A stretch of 64,000 nt of DNA, taken from the NCBI GenBank assembly GCA_964036045.1, contig OZ038379.1, forward strand, positions 75,225,992 to 75,289,991. Reading direction: 5' to 3'. The position numbers were made by a program, and so were the translations under genes. The notes under the pieces were generated by a model, which had not been told where the DNA came from, ran no database searches, and saw only the letters and a list, made by a program, of their open reading frames with translations. Positions 43,111 to 52,600 of this stretch are shown in pieces (position 1 is the first letter of the stretch; every line of letters begins with the position of its first letter). Source of the stretch: Eutreptiella sp. 'Long Island Sound 2002' (taxonomy: Eukaryota; Euglenozoa; Euglenophyceae; Eutreptiales; Eutreptiaceae).

Positions 43111-45288
43111 GTTCGGAGGTAAACGAATGCGTTCACTGATTGCACGGATGGATGTGCACATGCGGAGGCCAATGTACACCTCCACCAAGCGCGACAAAAT
43201 GGCTACCGCCGCATCGCTCATAGGTACACCGAGGTCCATGCCCTCACCCCTAATGAACACAGTGCTCCTCTCTGCAACATTGACTGCACATGCAGATGCA
43301 CTGGGGCACAGTGCCCGAAAACGTTCTGCACAATGCACCCGGAAACTCTCCTCAGCGGCCAAGTGGTGGTGGCCAGGATTATCAATTTTCTTGCGGCTGC
43401 TGGTCGTGCCACGTGACACACCAAGGTGACCCTCCAGGACATCTTTACGCCATCCCTTTGGTGTAGCAATCATCATACGCATGCCCATGCCATATGTCCC
43501 ATTCACCAAGGCTGCAGCAGCCTTCGGTGGCCGCTTCACCCCACGACAATCCGTTTCAGCAGCCCATGAACAACATATGCACATTACACCCCCTTGAACA
43601 GTGAACTGCAACTGCCAATGCTCATCCACAAACGCTTGCAGTGTCTTTGGCCCTGCTGTCTGTTGCCTGGGGGCTGCCCCCATCATCACAGAAAAAGCAT
43701 TGCTCCCCGTTGCTGCCAATGCAGCAGATCGGGCTCTATCCTGTTCTATGGACTCGGAAACAGACCGGTGTGACATGCCCTGACCTGCATGCCTCTCATC
43801 CCACTCCTTCTCATGACGTGCCCGGAGATGAGCCTGGTGGGCTTGCACACGGACCTGCAGATGCTGTTTCACCCGTACCCTTTGCTTTTGTACAAGCTTT
43901 GCCACAGCTTCAATAAACTCGGGGGTGGGCTGCACATAGCCCACATGTGTGGCATATCCGGGGTCACCCGTTGGCAGCGCCATGGCTGGCAACTGGGTGT
44001 TACTTGGCACGCTCGGGGCATGCCTGTTGACAGTTGGTGTTGCAAACTGTGAGGGGGAGGGTTGTGCGTCCCCAATGTGGTTGGTAGACTCTGGGTCACC
44101 TGTTGCGAGCGCCATGGCTCGCAACGGGGTGATACTTGGCATGCTCCGGGCATGCCTGTCGACAGTTGTTGCTACAGACTGAGGGGGGCCATCACGTACA
44201 CCACGAATGCTTTGTAAACCGCCCTGTGACAGACCCACCATCTCCGTGGGAGTACGCTCATACAATAGGAATGTCACCTTTCGTGAAGTGGCTGGGGGCC
44301 GTCCCCTGCTCACGGACGCATCATCACACAACCACCACACATCGCGACCTAAAATGTGAGCAATAAAGTGCCCTTGCTCCCTAGTTGGTCCAACGTGTAG
44401 CACCATGGCCCGAAGGGACCAATGGTACCCATTGATATCCACAAACTCATGATCCACCGTCAAGCTATGAAGCTGTTGATTGTGGACATGGAGTGGAGCC
44501 CACTTGTTGAACACTAGTAACGATAGTACAATGGCCTCCTGGAGATCCCCCACACAGCCACATGGGGGGGCGTTTGAAGGGCGGCCCAACGAACGGCCCC
44601 TCATTCCCTCCCTCATTCGCACCCGCACGCTCTGGCCCTGGTTAGTAACATGCAGGACTTGGGCGGGCATTCCCAACTCACCTCCAGCCTGGTGGACTTT
44701 CACGTCACACACTGGGCACCGCTGCCACCATTGCTCATGAGACAAGCAGTCCGACAGAGAACGAACACCAGCACGAACCAGTTTCGGTACCATGTGCTTC
44801 CAACACTCAGCCATCTCGGACTGCTGCATCCACTCAAACTTGGGAGCCCTCCTGACACATTGACACCGACCACTACACTGGCACACAGTAACAGTTGGCT
44901 GTCCCTCATCCGCCAGCAGGCGTGCAACGGCATGTGGACGGTACACAGCACCTGTCATACCTGCCACAATGTCACCCCAACATGTAGCCCACACCGCCAC
45001 ATCATCTGGGCACTCATCATGGAAGGCCTCGTGTCCCCCAGAGGCTAGCAGGAGGCATCGCAACGTTGTACCAAGCCAACAGCAATTGTGACTTGGGGGG
45101 TTCGCCATGCCACATGGCCGTTGCCGTGCTCCACCTTGCGGACCGCCACTAACCTGCAGGCAGGCGGAAGGCATGTTGCTGCAAGAACTTGCGGTGCTAA
45201 GCAGGCAAACTCTGCCACTCTCCACGGCCGTAAAGCACCACCAATCGCCTATCCCCCTTCCATGGGCAAGTAGCATGCCATGCCCCAT
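43081..45288 (-). CDS. USP-type ubiquitin hydrolase plus zinc finger, upstream of hAT transposase
   Basis: The Cys box is GMANPPSHNCCWLGTTLRC (residues 60-78, catalytic Cys 69 or 70). Paired cysteines of the USP zinc ribbon follow (136/138/142/144 and 191/194). The His box is QGHFIAHILGRDVWWLCDD (His 307, Asp 322/323), ending in the FLLYER strand. This is a complete peptidase C19 arrangement. A linker with a duplicated ~42-residue unit follows (about 370-455; DRHARSMPS / NRHAPSVPS). Then comes a probable TTF/BED-like zinc finger (CICCSW ... GHHH) that normally begins hAT transposases. A one-base shift at about 43,090 leads into the transposase frame. The start is uncertain, because the frame overlaps the end of the upstream OTU ORF by 92 bp. 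The natural product is probably one protein across both. Confidence 0.75.
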   Translation of the reverse strand: MGHGMLLAHGRGIGDWWCFTAVESGRVCLLSTASSCSNMPSACLQVSGGPQGGARQRPCGMANPPSHNCCWLGTTLRCLLLASGGHEAFHDECPDDVAVWATCWGDIVAGMTGAVYRPHAVARLLADEGQPTVTVCQCSGRCQCVRRAPKFEWMQQSEMAECWKHMVPKLVRAGVRSLSDCLSHEQWWQRCPVCDVKVHQAGGELGMPAQVLHVTNQGQSVRVRMREGMRGRSLGRPSNAPPCGCVGDLQEAIVLSLLVFNKWAPLHVHNQQLHSLTVDHEFVDINGYHWSLRAMVLHVGPTREQGHFIAHILGRDVWWLCDDASVSRGRPPATSRKVTFLLYERTPTEMVGLSQGGLQSIRGVRDGPPQSVATTVDRHARSMPSITPLRAMALATGDPESTNHIGDAQPSPSQFATPTVNRHAPSVPSNTQLPAMALPTGDPGYATHVGYVQPTPEFIEAVAKLVQKQRVRVKQHLQVRVQAHQAHLRARHEKEWDERHAGQGMSHRSVSESIEQDRARSAALAATGSNAFSVMMGAAPRQQTAGPKTLQAFVDEHWQLQFTVQGGVMCICCSWAAETDCRGVKRPPKAAAALVNGTYGMGMRMMIATPKGWRKDVLEGHLGVSRGTTSSRKKIDNPGHHHLAAEESFRVHCAERFRALCPSASACAVNVAERSTVFIRGEGMDLGVPMSDAAVAILSRLVEVYIGLRMCTSIRAISERIRLPPNRAIMPLGDG

Positions 45289-48277
45289 TGCGGACCACTA
45301 CAGGTTGCCTATCGACACGGTACCTATGCCCCGGACGGCTAATGCCATCTGGGCACTGCCTTCTCCCTGGTCTGCCACGCGGACCACTGCCAACGCCTCC
45401 CTCTTCCACCCAGATCTCAGCACACACGTGCCGCCCCGTGGAGAACACTACTGACCACGGGGTAGTATCAAAACGATGTTGATGGGGAGCTGTCGTCTCA
45501 TTGCATGACAGCTGTATTGTAGTCCATGTGAACCACTTTGGTACCAACTTCCTTGCAATGCGGTTCACCATCATCACAAGGGGGCCATGCTCTTGTGTCC
45601 CTTGCACAAGCCGCGACCGGCGACAATCACCTTTCGCTGTATGTCCTTTGCTCCCACCGACACCCAACTGCAACCTTCGCAAGGAGAACTGCCCTAACGT
45701 CTCTCTAGTGTACAGCAGTGTCCCCATTATGCCATGCAAGACACACAAAGGTGCTACCTGCAACCAGCGGTCGTAGCTGGCGCCCCGGTAATGTCCTCCC
45801 GGCCGCAGCCGGTCACGTTCGGCCTCACCAACGACGATCACGCATGCTTGTTCACAGGCTTCCTCCATCTCCTGGATCGTATGGTACACTTTGGCTTCTC
45901 CCAAACCCGGACTCCAAGCTGCAGCTGACGTCACAGCAGTGTCTGGGCCAAACCTTGAATCCATTATTTTGTGTGTGTTTGTACGCAACAACACAACCTT
46001 CCCATCGATGTGGTGGGCGAGATGTCGAAAATGGTCGGGCTTTCCCCCCCAGGGCTTCCCTTCCCAATTATTCGCTTCCAGGGCCCTACAAACACTTAGA
46101 GCACCCTCCTTAACCTCTATCCCACACCGTTCCCTGTACATTGTGGTTGCCTGGACTCGGAGGTCCACTGCAGTTAAGGGGGTCTCACTGCGGAGCGCAT
46201 GGAGGCTGAGGGCAGTTGCATAAAAAAAACATGCACCAACGACATACTCATCACGTGCCAACCGTAACTTCAGTTGCCGGATGGTAGGCAGCTCCCTACT
46301 GGCAGGAGCCTTGATTTTATCCACCTCAACCTTTTGGTTAGGATTGTCACAGTCAATTGCTGCGGCCCCATCCGCCCCTAGCCGCACATGCTTTGCAGCA
46401 GGCATGGGGTTGGGATCCCTAGGCATTGCTTTCTTGCCTGAGGGGGGGCTGTTACATGGCTCTGAGCCATCCGTGCTGGACTGACCAGGTGCCACGACAG
46501 TGCATGCCGTCCCCATACTGCTATCCATATTTGGGGATGCCATTTCACTATCTTGCCCACTCAATGAAACCTGTGGTGGGCGCTGTGCTAGGGGCACAGG
46601 GGATCCCTGATCAGAGAGTGACTCCGCACCGCAACCGGGGTGTGGGGTGAGGCATTCTTCTGCAGCACCTGGCCCCATGTTCTCCATTACCTCTCGGCCC
46701 TGGTTCTCATTGTCAGCATGCACACCACCTGCAACTTCGGGTGCACCGGGGGGTCCACATCGCAGCGCACAGGCTGGGACGTTGGGCGCACTTGGATCAC
46801 CTCTGCGGGGATCCTGGTCAGCAGTCATAGGAGTGGAGGCAGGGGGGGGTGGGGGGGGGGGGGGTTGCTGTGCTTCACCAAGGGTGCCAGCTGTGCCTAT
46901 GGCCTCCTTTGTGCCCCCTTCCAGGTGCATGGCACATGCATCGTTGGGCGTACCGTTGTCATCAAGGACACCGACAGATGCATCTTGGGATCCGAGTCGC
47001 AGCGCACAGGCTGGGACGTCGGACTGGCTTGGATCGCCTCTGGGGGGATCTTGGTCAGGTGTCGGGGGTCCTGGGGGGGGGGGGGGTTGCACCCCAGCGT
47101 CTGCCATGGCTTCCAATAGAAGCTCCATGGCCTCCTCCCCTGCATCATCTGTCCATGCATTATTCACCACACGGGCACCAGCATGCAAGTATCCCAAGTG
47201 GTTGCGGGGTACCTCGGGGCTGAAAGGGGTGCACCTCAGTATCACATCGCTACTCTCTTGCATGGGAATCCGCATGGACTCTGCAAAGTGGCGTCCCACC
47301 GTATAGGCAGCCACCAGGCTCTCCTTTGACAGGGGCTCCCGCCGTTGCTCCCCCAAGCCTTGCATCGCAATGCGGACACACCGGGCAATGCCATGGCACG
47401 TTGTCATCAGTGCTTGGTCCAACTGTTGCTGTCTCGTCAGCCGCACCGTCATAGGTGCTGGATTGGGTGGGACGCTGGGTTGAGGTCCGGGACTGCAAGT
47501 GGACGTTGAGCTTTCGGGCAACAGGGAGCTCCGTCCACTACCCCCGGATCCAGGGGTCCCCTGGCCAGTGGGACCTGTGCCACCGGCTGGCGCTGACACT
47601 CTTTGTCGAGCACCCCCGGATCGTGGGGTCCCCTGTGCTTTCCATCCCTCCCCGTTGGCCGGCAACAGTGAGTTCCGGCGGCTCACAGATGCCACCAAAT
47701 CACTTGTGAATGGCCGTGCTGCACTTGTTGCCTGTGGCCAAAAGTACTGCATTGTGCCCAAGGGTACTCTCCGTACTTTCTCCACATACATCCTCTCCAC
47801 AGTGGGTGTGGGGTACTTGGTCTCCCCTCTCCAGAAAGGCCATGAGTCCACAAGTGGCAAGGCATACACAATGTCATTCCATGCCTCTAGCCAAGCAACT
47901 TTGCTAACGCTCATGGGGTGTCCACCAATGGCCCCTCGTCGACTCCCCACTTTCCCACGGTCTTGCTCATACTTTTTTATCCGGTCCCAGAGGCCTGAGG
48001 CTACCTTCTGGTACTCCACAACAACACCTCCATCCTCCCGCGTGCACTTGGGACTGCCCTCTTGGCTGTACATCAGGCGGCACAGTGCTGCAAGTCCATG
48101 GGTATGGACGACATCAAGGGAACATGTCGCCATGTACATTGCCAACTTCCTGTAATAGATGGTCTCCTGTTCTGGTGGGGCATGCCACCCTGCCTCGCCG
48201 AGGGCTAGACGGAATCCCATTTTCATCTGGGCAGCTTCCATGGTGTCCCATGGGGGCCATTCAGGATGCTGGGCCAT
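45197..48277 (-). CDS. OTU-type deubiquitinase ORF, N-terminal part of the OTU/USP/hAT gene
   Basis: A 1,026-residue ORF. Residues 1-210 form a folded-looking region of unknown family (WPPWDTMEAAQ at the start, WLEAWNDIVYALPLVDSWPFW near 130-150). Residues 210-660 are a Pro/Gly/Ser-rich linker. An OTU domain spans about 665-835: GACFFYATALSL (Cys, near 678) for the DGxCLF box, KPWGGKPDHFRHLAHHI for the WGG..EL.ALA signature, and GGHYRGAS (His near 827). The ORF ends in TAG at 45,197, overlapping the USP ORF, so a frameshift or intron near 45.2 kb is needed to join them. The ATG at 48,277 is the first in frame, about 190 bp past the 88-bp array. Linker frames cross G-runs (46,850; 47,080), and the frame is preserved across them here. 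Confidence 0.75.
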   Translation of the reverse strand: MAQHPEWPPWDTMEAAQMKMGFRLALGEAGWHAPPEQETIYYRKLAMYMATCSLDVVHTHGLAALCRLMYSQEGSPKCTREDGGVVVEYQKVASGLWDRIKKYEQDRGKVGSRRGAIGGHPMSVSKVAWLEAWNDIVYALPLVDSWPFWRGETKYPTPTVERMYVEKVRRVPLGTMQYFWPQATSAARPFTSDLVASVSRRNSLLPANGEGWKAQGTPRSGGARQRVSAPAGGTGPTGQGTPGSGGSGRSSLLPESSTSTCSPGPQPSVPPNPAPMTVRLTRQQQLDQALMTTCHGIARCVRIAMQGLGEQRREPLSKESLVAAYTVGRHFAESMRIPMQESSDVILRCTPFSPEVPRNHLGYLHAGARVVNNAWTDDAGEEAMELLLEAMADAGVQPPPPPGPPTPDQDPPRGDPSQSDVPACALRLGSQDASVGVLDDNGTPNDACAMHLEGGTKEAIGTAGTLGEAQQPPPPPPPPASTPMTADQDPRRGDPSAPNVPACALRCGPPGAPEVAGGVHADNENQGREVMENMGPGAAEECLTPHPGCGAESLSDQGSPVPLAQRPPQVSLSGQDSEMASPNMDSSMGTACTVVAPGQSSTDGSEPCNSPPSGKKAMPRDPNPMPAAKHVRLGADGAAAIDCDNPNQKVEVDKIKAPASRELPTIRQLKLRLARDEYVVGACFFYATALSLHALRSETPLTAVDLRVQATTMYRERCGIEVKEGALSVCRALEANNWEGKPWGGKPDHFRHLAHHIDGKVVLLRTNTHKIMDSRFGPDTAVTSAAAWSPGLGEAKVYHTIQEMEEACEQACVIVVGEAERDRLRPGGHYRGASYDRWLQVAPLCVLHGIMGTLLYTRETLGQFSLRRLQLGVGGSKGHTAKGDCRRSRLVQGTQEHGPLVMMVNRIARKLVPKWFTWTTIQLSCNETTAPHQHRFDTTPWSVVFSTGRHVCAEIWVEEGGVGSGPRGRPGRRQCPDGISRPGHRYRVDRQPVVVRNGAWHATCPWKGDRRLVVLYGRGEWQSLPA

Positions 48278-48467
48278 TTGTAGGAGGCCGCCTCACCACG
48301 CTTAAAGGTTGTGGGCTCTTGCGTGGTCCACATGGTGCAGTTCGATGGGCACTTGTTGGTGACCACAACTCAGGAGGACAATCTGGTCCCGGACCCCGAT
48401 ACTCGAAGTGGTAGGCTGCTTCCTCCTTGGGTTCATGCGCGGGCCCACTTGATGCCACCGCGTGGTA

Positions 48468-49500
48468 TGAACGTAGACCCTGGTCGAGGCGCAACGGCCG
48501 GGGACCAAGGGCAGACTTCTGCGCCTCAAGGGCTAGCAGTAGCTGGGGAGGGGTGAGGGATGGACGATGACCGAGGTCGAGGCGCGGCGGCCCAGGACCA
48601 AGGGCGAACTCCTGCGGCTCGGCGGCCTGCAGTGGTCGTGGTGGGGTATGGACGACGACCGAGGTAGAGGCGCGGCGGCCAAGGACGAAGGGCGAACTCC
48701 TGCGGCTCGGCGGCCTGCAGTGGTTGTGGTGGGGTATGGACGACGACCGGGGTCGAGGCGCGGCGGCCAAGGACCAAGGGCGAACTCCTGCGGCTCGGCG
48801 GCCTGCAGTGGTCGTGGTGGGGTATGGACGACGACCAAGGTCGAGCTGCGGCGGCCAAGGACCAAGGGCGAACTCCTGCGGCTCGGCGGCCTGCAGTGGT
48901 TGTGGTGGGGTATGGACGACGACCGGGGTCGAGGCGCGGCGGCCAAGGACCAAGGGCGAACTCCTGCGGCTCGGCGGCCTGCAGTGGTCGTGGTGGGGTA
49001 TGGACGACGACCAAGGTCGAGCTGCGGCGGCCAAGGACCAAGGGCGAACTCGTGCGGCTCGGCGGCCTGCAGTGGTTGTGGTGGGGTATGGATGAGGACC
49101 GAGGTCGAGGCGCGGCGGCCAAGGACCAAGGGCGGACTCCTGCGGCTCGGCGGCCTGCAGTGGTTGTGGTGGGGTATGGACGACGACCGAGGTCGAGGCG
49201 CGGCGGCCAAGGACCAAGGGGGAACTCCTGCGGCTCGGCGGCCTGCAGTGGTTGTGGTGGGGTATGGACGACGACCGAGGTCGAGGCGCGGCGGCCAAGG
49301 ACCAAGGGGGAACTCCTGCGGCTCGGTGGCCTGCAGTGTGTGGGTGGGGGGACGGCTAATGACCGTGGTCGCGGCGCTGTGGTCAGGGACCAAGGGCCAA
49401 CTTTTGTGGCTCAAGGGCAAGCAGTAGGTGGGTTGGGGGATGCGGGATGCCCCTGTTTGAGGCGCTGCGGCCAGCGGCCAAGGGGCAACTCCTGCAGCTC
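48468..49500. repeat. 88-bp minisatellite upstream of the OTU/USP/hAT gene
   Basis: AGGGCGAACTCC-type markers fall at 48,601, 48,689, 48,777, 48,865, 48,953, 49,041, 49,129, 49,217 and 49,305, exactly 88 bp apart nine times. Diverged copies lie on both sides. The core is CTCCTGCGGCTCGGCGGCC plus TGGTGGGGTATGGACGAC. Because 88 is not a multiple of three and no stop is present, both strands read open in several frames; I do not treat these as genes. The same unit occurs at 62,815-63,150. Confidence 0.95.
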
Positions 49501-49625
49501 AAAGGCTAGCACAGGTGAGGTACAGGTATCTGGGTCGTAGACGCTATGGTCAAGACCACAGACAACTTCTTCACCTGAATGGTGAAGTTAGTGGCAGAAA
49601 GGTCGTAACAAAGATTGCACGAAGA

Positions 49626-52600
49626 GGGGTGAAATATTTCACGGAGGCCTCAAGTAATTCACGGAGGGGCATAAATAATTCACGGAGGCATCAAATAATT
49701 CACGGAGGGGCATCAATAATTCACGGAGGGGTGAAATAATTCACGGAGGGGCATAAATAATTCACGGAGGCATCAAATAATTCACGGAGGGGAATAGGTA
49801 ATTCACGGAGGGGTGAAATAATTCACGGAGGGGCATAAATAATTCACGGAGGCATCAAATAATTCACGGAGGGGCATAAGAAATCCACGGAGGGGTGACA
49901 TAATTCACGGAGGCGCGTAAATGATTCACGGAGGGGTGAAATAATTCACGGAGGGGCGTAAATAATTCACGGAGGGGTGAAATAATTCACGGAGGGGAGT
50001 AAATAATTCACGGAGGGGTGAAATAATTCACGGAGGGGCAGAAATAATTCATGGAGGGGTGTAAACATTCACGGAGGGGTGAAAGAATTCACAGAGGGTT
50101 GAAATAATTCCGGGAGGGGCGTAAATAATTCACGGAGGGCCCAAATAACTCACGGAGGGGCGTAAAAAATTCACGGAGGCATCAAATAATTCACGGAGGG
50201 GCACAAATAATTCACGGAGGCATCAAATAATTCACGGAGGGGTGAAATAATTCACGGAGGGGTGTAAATAATTCACAGAGGCATCAAATAATTCACGGAG
50301 GGGCATAAATAAGTCACGGAGGGGTGAAAGAATTCACGGAGGCATCAAATAATTCACGGAGGGGCATGTATAATTCACGGAGGGGTGAAATGATTCACGG
50401 AGGGGCATAAATAATTCACGGAGGGGTGAAATAATTCACGGAGGGGCGTAAATAATTCACGGAGGCATCAAATAATTCACGGAGGGGCATAAATAATTCA
50501 CGGAGGGCCCAAATAATTCACGGAGGGGCGTAAATAATTCACGGAGGCATCAAATAATTCACGGAGGGGCGTAAATAATTCACGGGGGCATCAAATGATT
50601 CACGGAGGGGCGTAAATAATTCGCGGAGGCATCAAATAATTCACGGAGGGGCGTAAATAATTCACGGAGGCATCAAATAATTCACGGAAGGCCCAAACAA
50701 TTCACGGAGGGGCATAAATAATTCACGGAGGGGTGAAATAATTCACGGAGGGGCATAAATAATTCACCGAGGGCCAAAATAATTCACAGAGTGGCGTTAA
50801 TAATTCACGGCGGGCCCAAAAAATTCACGGAGGGGCGTAAATAATTCACGGAGGCATCAAATAATTCACGGGGGGGCACAAATAATTCACGGAGGCATCA
50901 AATAATTCACAGAGGGGTGAAATAATTCACGGAGGGGTGAAAAAATTCACGGAGGGGCATAAATAATTCACGAAGGCATCAAATAATTCACGGAGGGGCA
51001 TGAATAATTCACGGAGGCATCAAATAATTCACGGAGGGGCATGAATAATTCACGGAGGCATCAAATAATTCACCGAGGGGCGTAAATAATTCACGGAGGG
51101 GTGAAATAATTCACGGAGGGGCGTAAATAATTCACGGAGGGGTGAAATAATTCACGGAGGGGCAGAAATAATTCATGGAGGGGTGAAAAAACTCACGGAG
51201 GGGTGAAAGAATTCACAGAGGGTTGAAATAATTCCGGGAGGGGCGTAAATAATTCACGGAGGGCCCAAATAACTCACGGAGGGGCGTAAATAATTCACGG
51301 AGGCATCAAATAATTCACGGAGGGGCACAAATAATTCACGGAGGCATCAAATAATTCACGGAGGGGTGAAATAATTCACGGAGGGGTGTAAATAATTCAC
51401 AAAGGCATCAAATAATTCACGGAGGGGCATAAATAAGTCACGGAGGGGTGAAATAATTTACGGAGGCATCAAATAAATCATGGAGGGGCATGTATAATTC
51501 ACGGAGGGGTGAAATGATTCACGGAGGGGCATAAATAATTCACGGAGGGTTGAAATAATTCACGGAGGGGCGTAAATAATTCACGGAGGCATCAAATAAT
51601 TCACGGAGGGGCATAAATAATTCACGGTGGGCCCAAATAATTCACGGAGGGGCGTAAATAATTCACGGAGGCATCAAATAATTCACGGAGGGGCGTAAAT
51701 AATTCACGGGGGCATCAAATGATTCACGGAGGGGCGTAAATAATTCGCGGAGGCATCAAATAATTCACGGAGGGGCGTAAATAATTCACGGAGGCATCAA
51801 ATAATTCACGGAAGGCCCAAACAATTCACGGAGGGGCATAAATAATTCACCGAGGGGTGAAATAATTCACGGAGGGGCATAAATAATTCACGGAGGGCCA
51901 AAATAATTCACAGAGTGGCGTTAATAATTCACGGAGGGCCCAAAAAAATCACGGAGGGGCGTAAATAATTCACGGAGGCATCAAATAATTCACGGGGGGG
52001 CACAAATAATTCACGGAGGCATCAAATAATTCACAGAGGGGTGAAATAATTCACGGAGGGGCATAAATAATTCACGAAGGCATCAAATAATTCACCGAGG
52101 GGCATGAATAATTCACGGAGGCATCAAATAATTCACGGAGGGGCATGAATAATTCACGGAGGCATCAAATAATTCACGGAGGGGCGTAAATAATTCACGG
52201 AGAAATCAAATAATTCACGGAGGGCCCAAATAATTCACGGAATAATTCACGGAGGCATCAAATAATTCACGGAGGGGCGTAAATAATTCACGGAGAAATC
52301 AAATAATTCACGGAGGGCCCAAATAATTCACGGAGGGGCATAAATAATTCACGGAGGGGTGAAATGATTCACGGAGGGGCGTAAAGAATTCACGGAGGCA
52401 TCAAATGATGCACGGAGGGGCGTAAATAATTCACGGAGGCATCAAATAATTCACGGAGGGGCGTAAATAATTCACGGAGGCATCAAATAATTCACGGAGG
52501 GGCGTAAAAGTTTCACGGAGGCATGAAATAATTCACGGAGGGGCGTAAATAATTCACGGAGGCATCAAATAATTCACGGAGGGGCATAAATAATTCACGG

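Noticed and set aside
46850-47090. G-runs as G-quadruplex control elements of the OTU gene
   Set aside because: They are single homopolymers inside Pro/Gly linker codons; composition explains them.
48526-49540. ORFs of 240-345 residues on both strands repeating RRAAG and PYPTTTTAG or GLQWLWWGMDD
   Set aside because: They arise from the stop-free 88-bp minisatellite; six-frame openness without start context is not evidence of genes.
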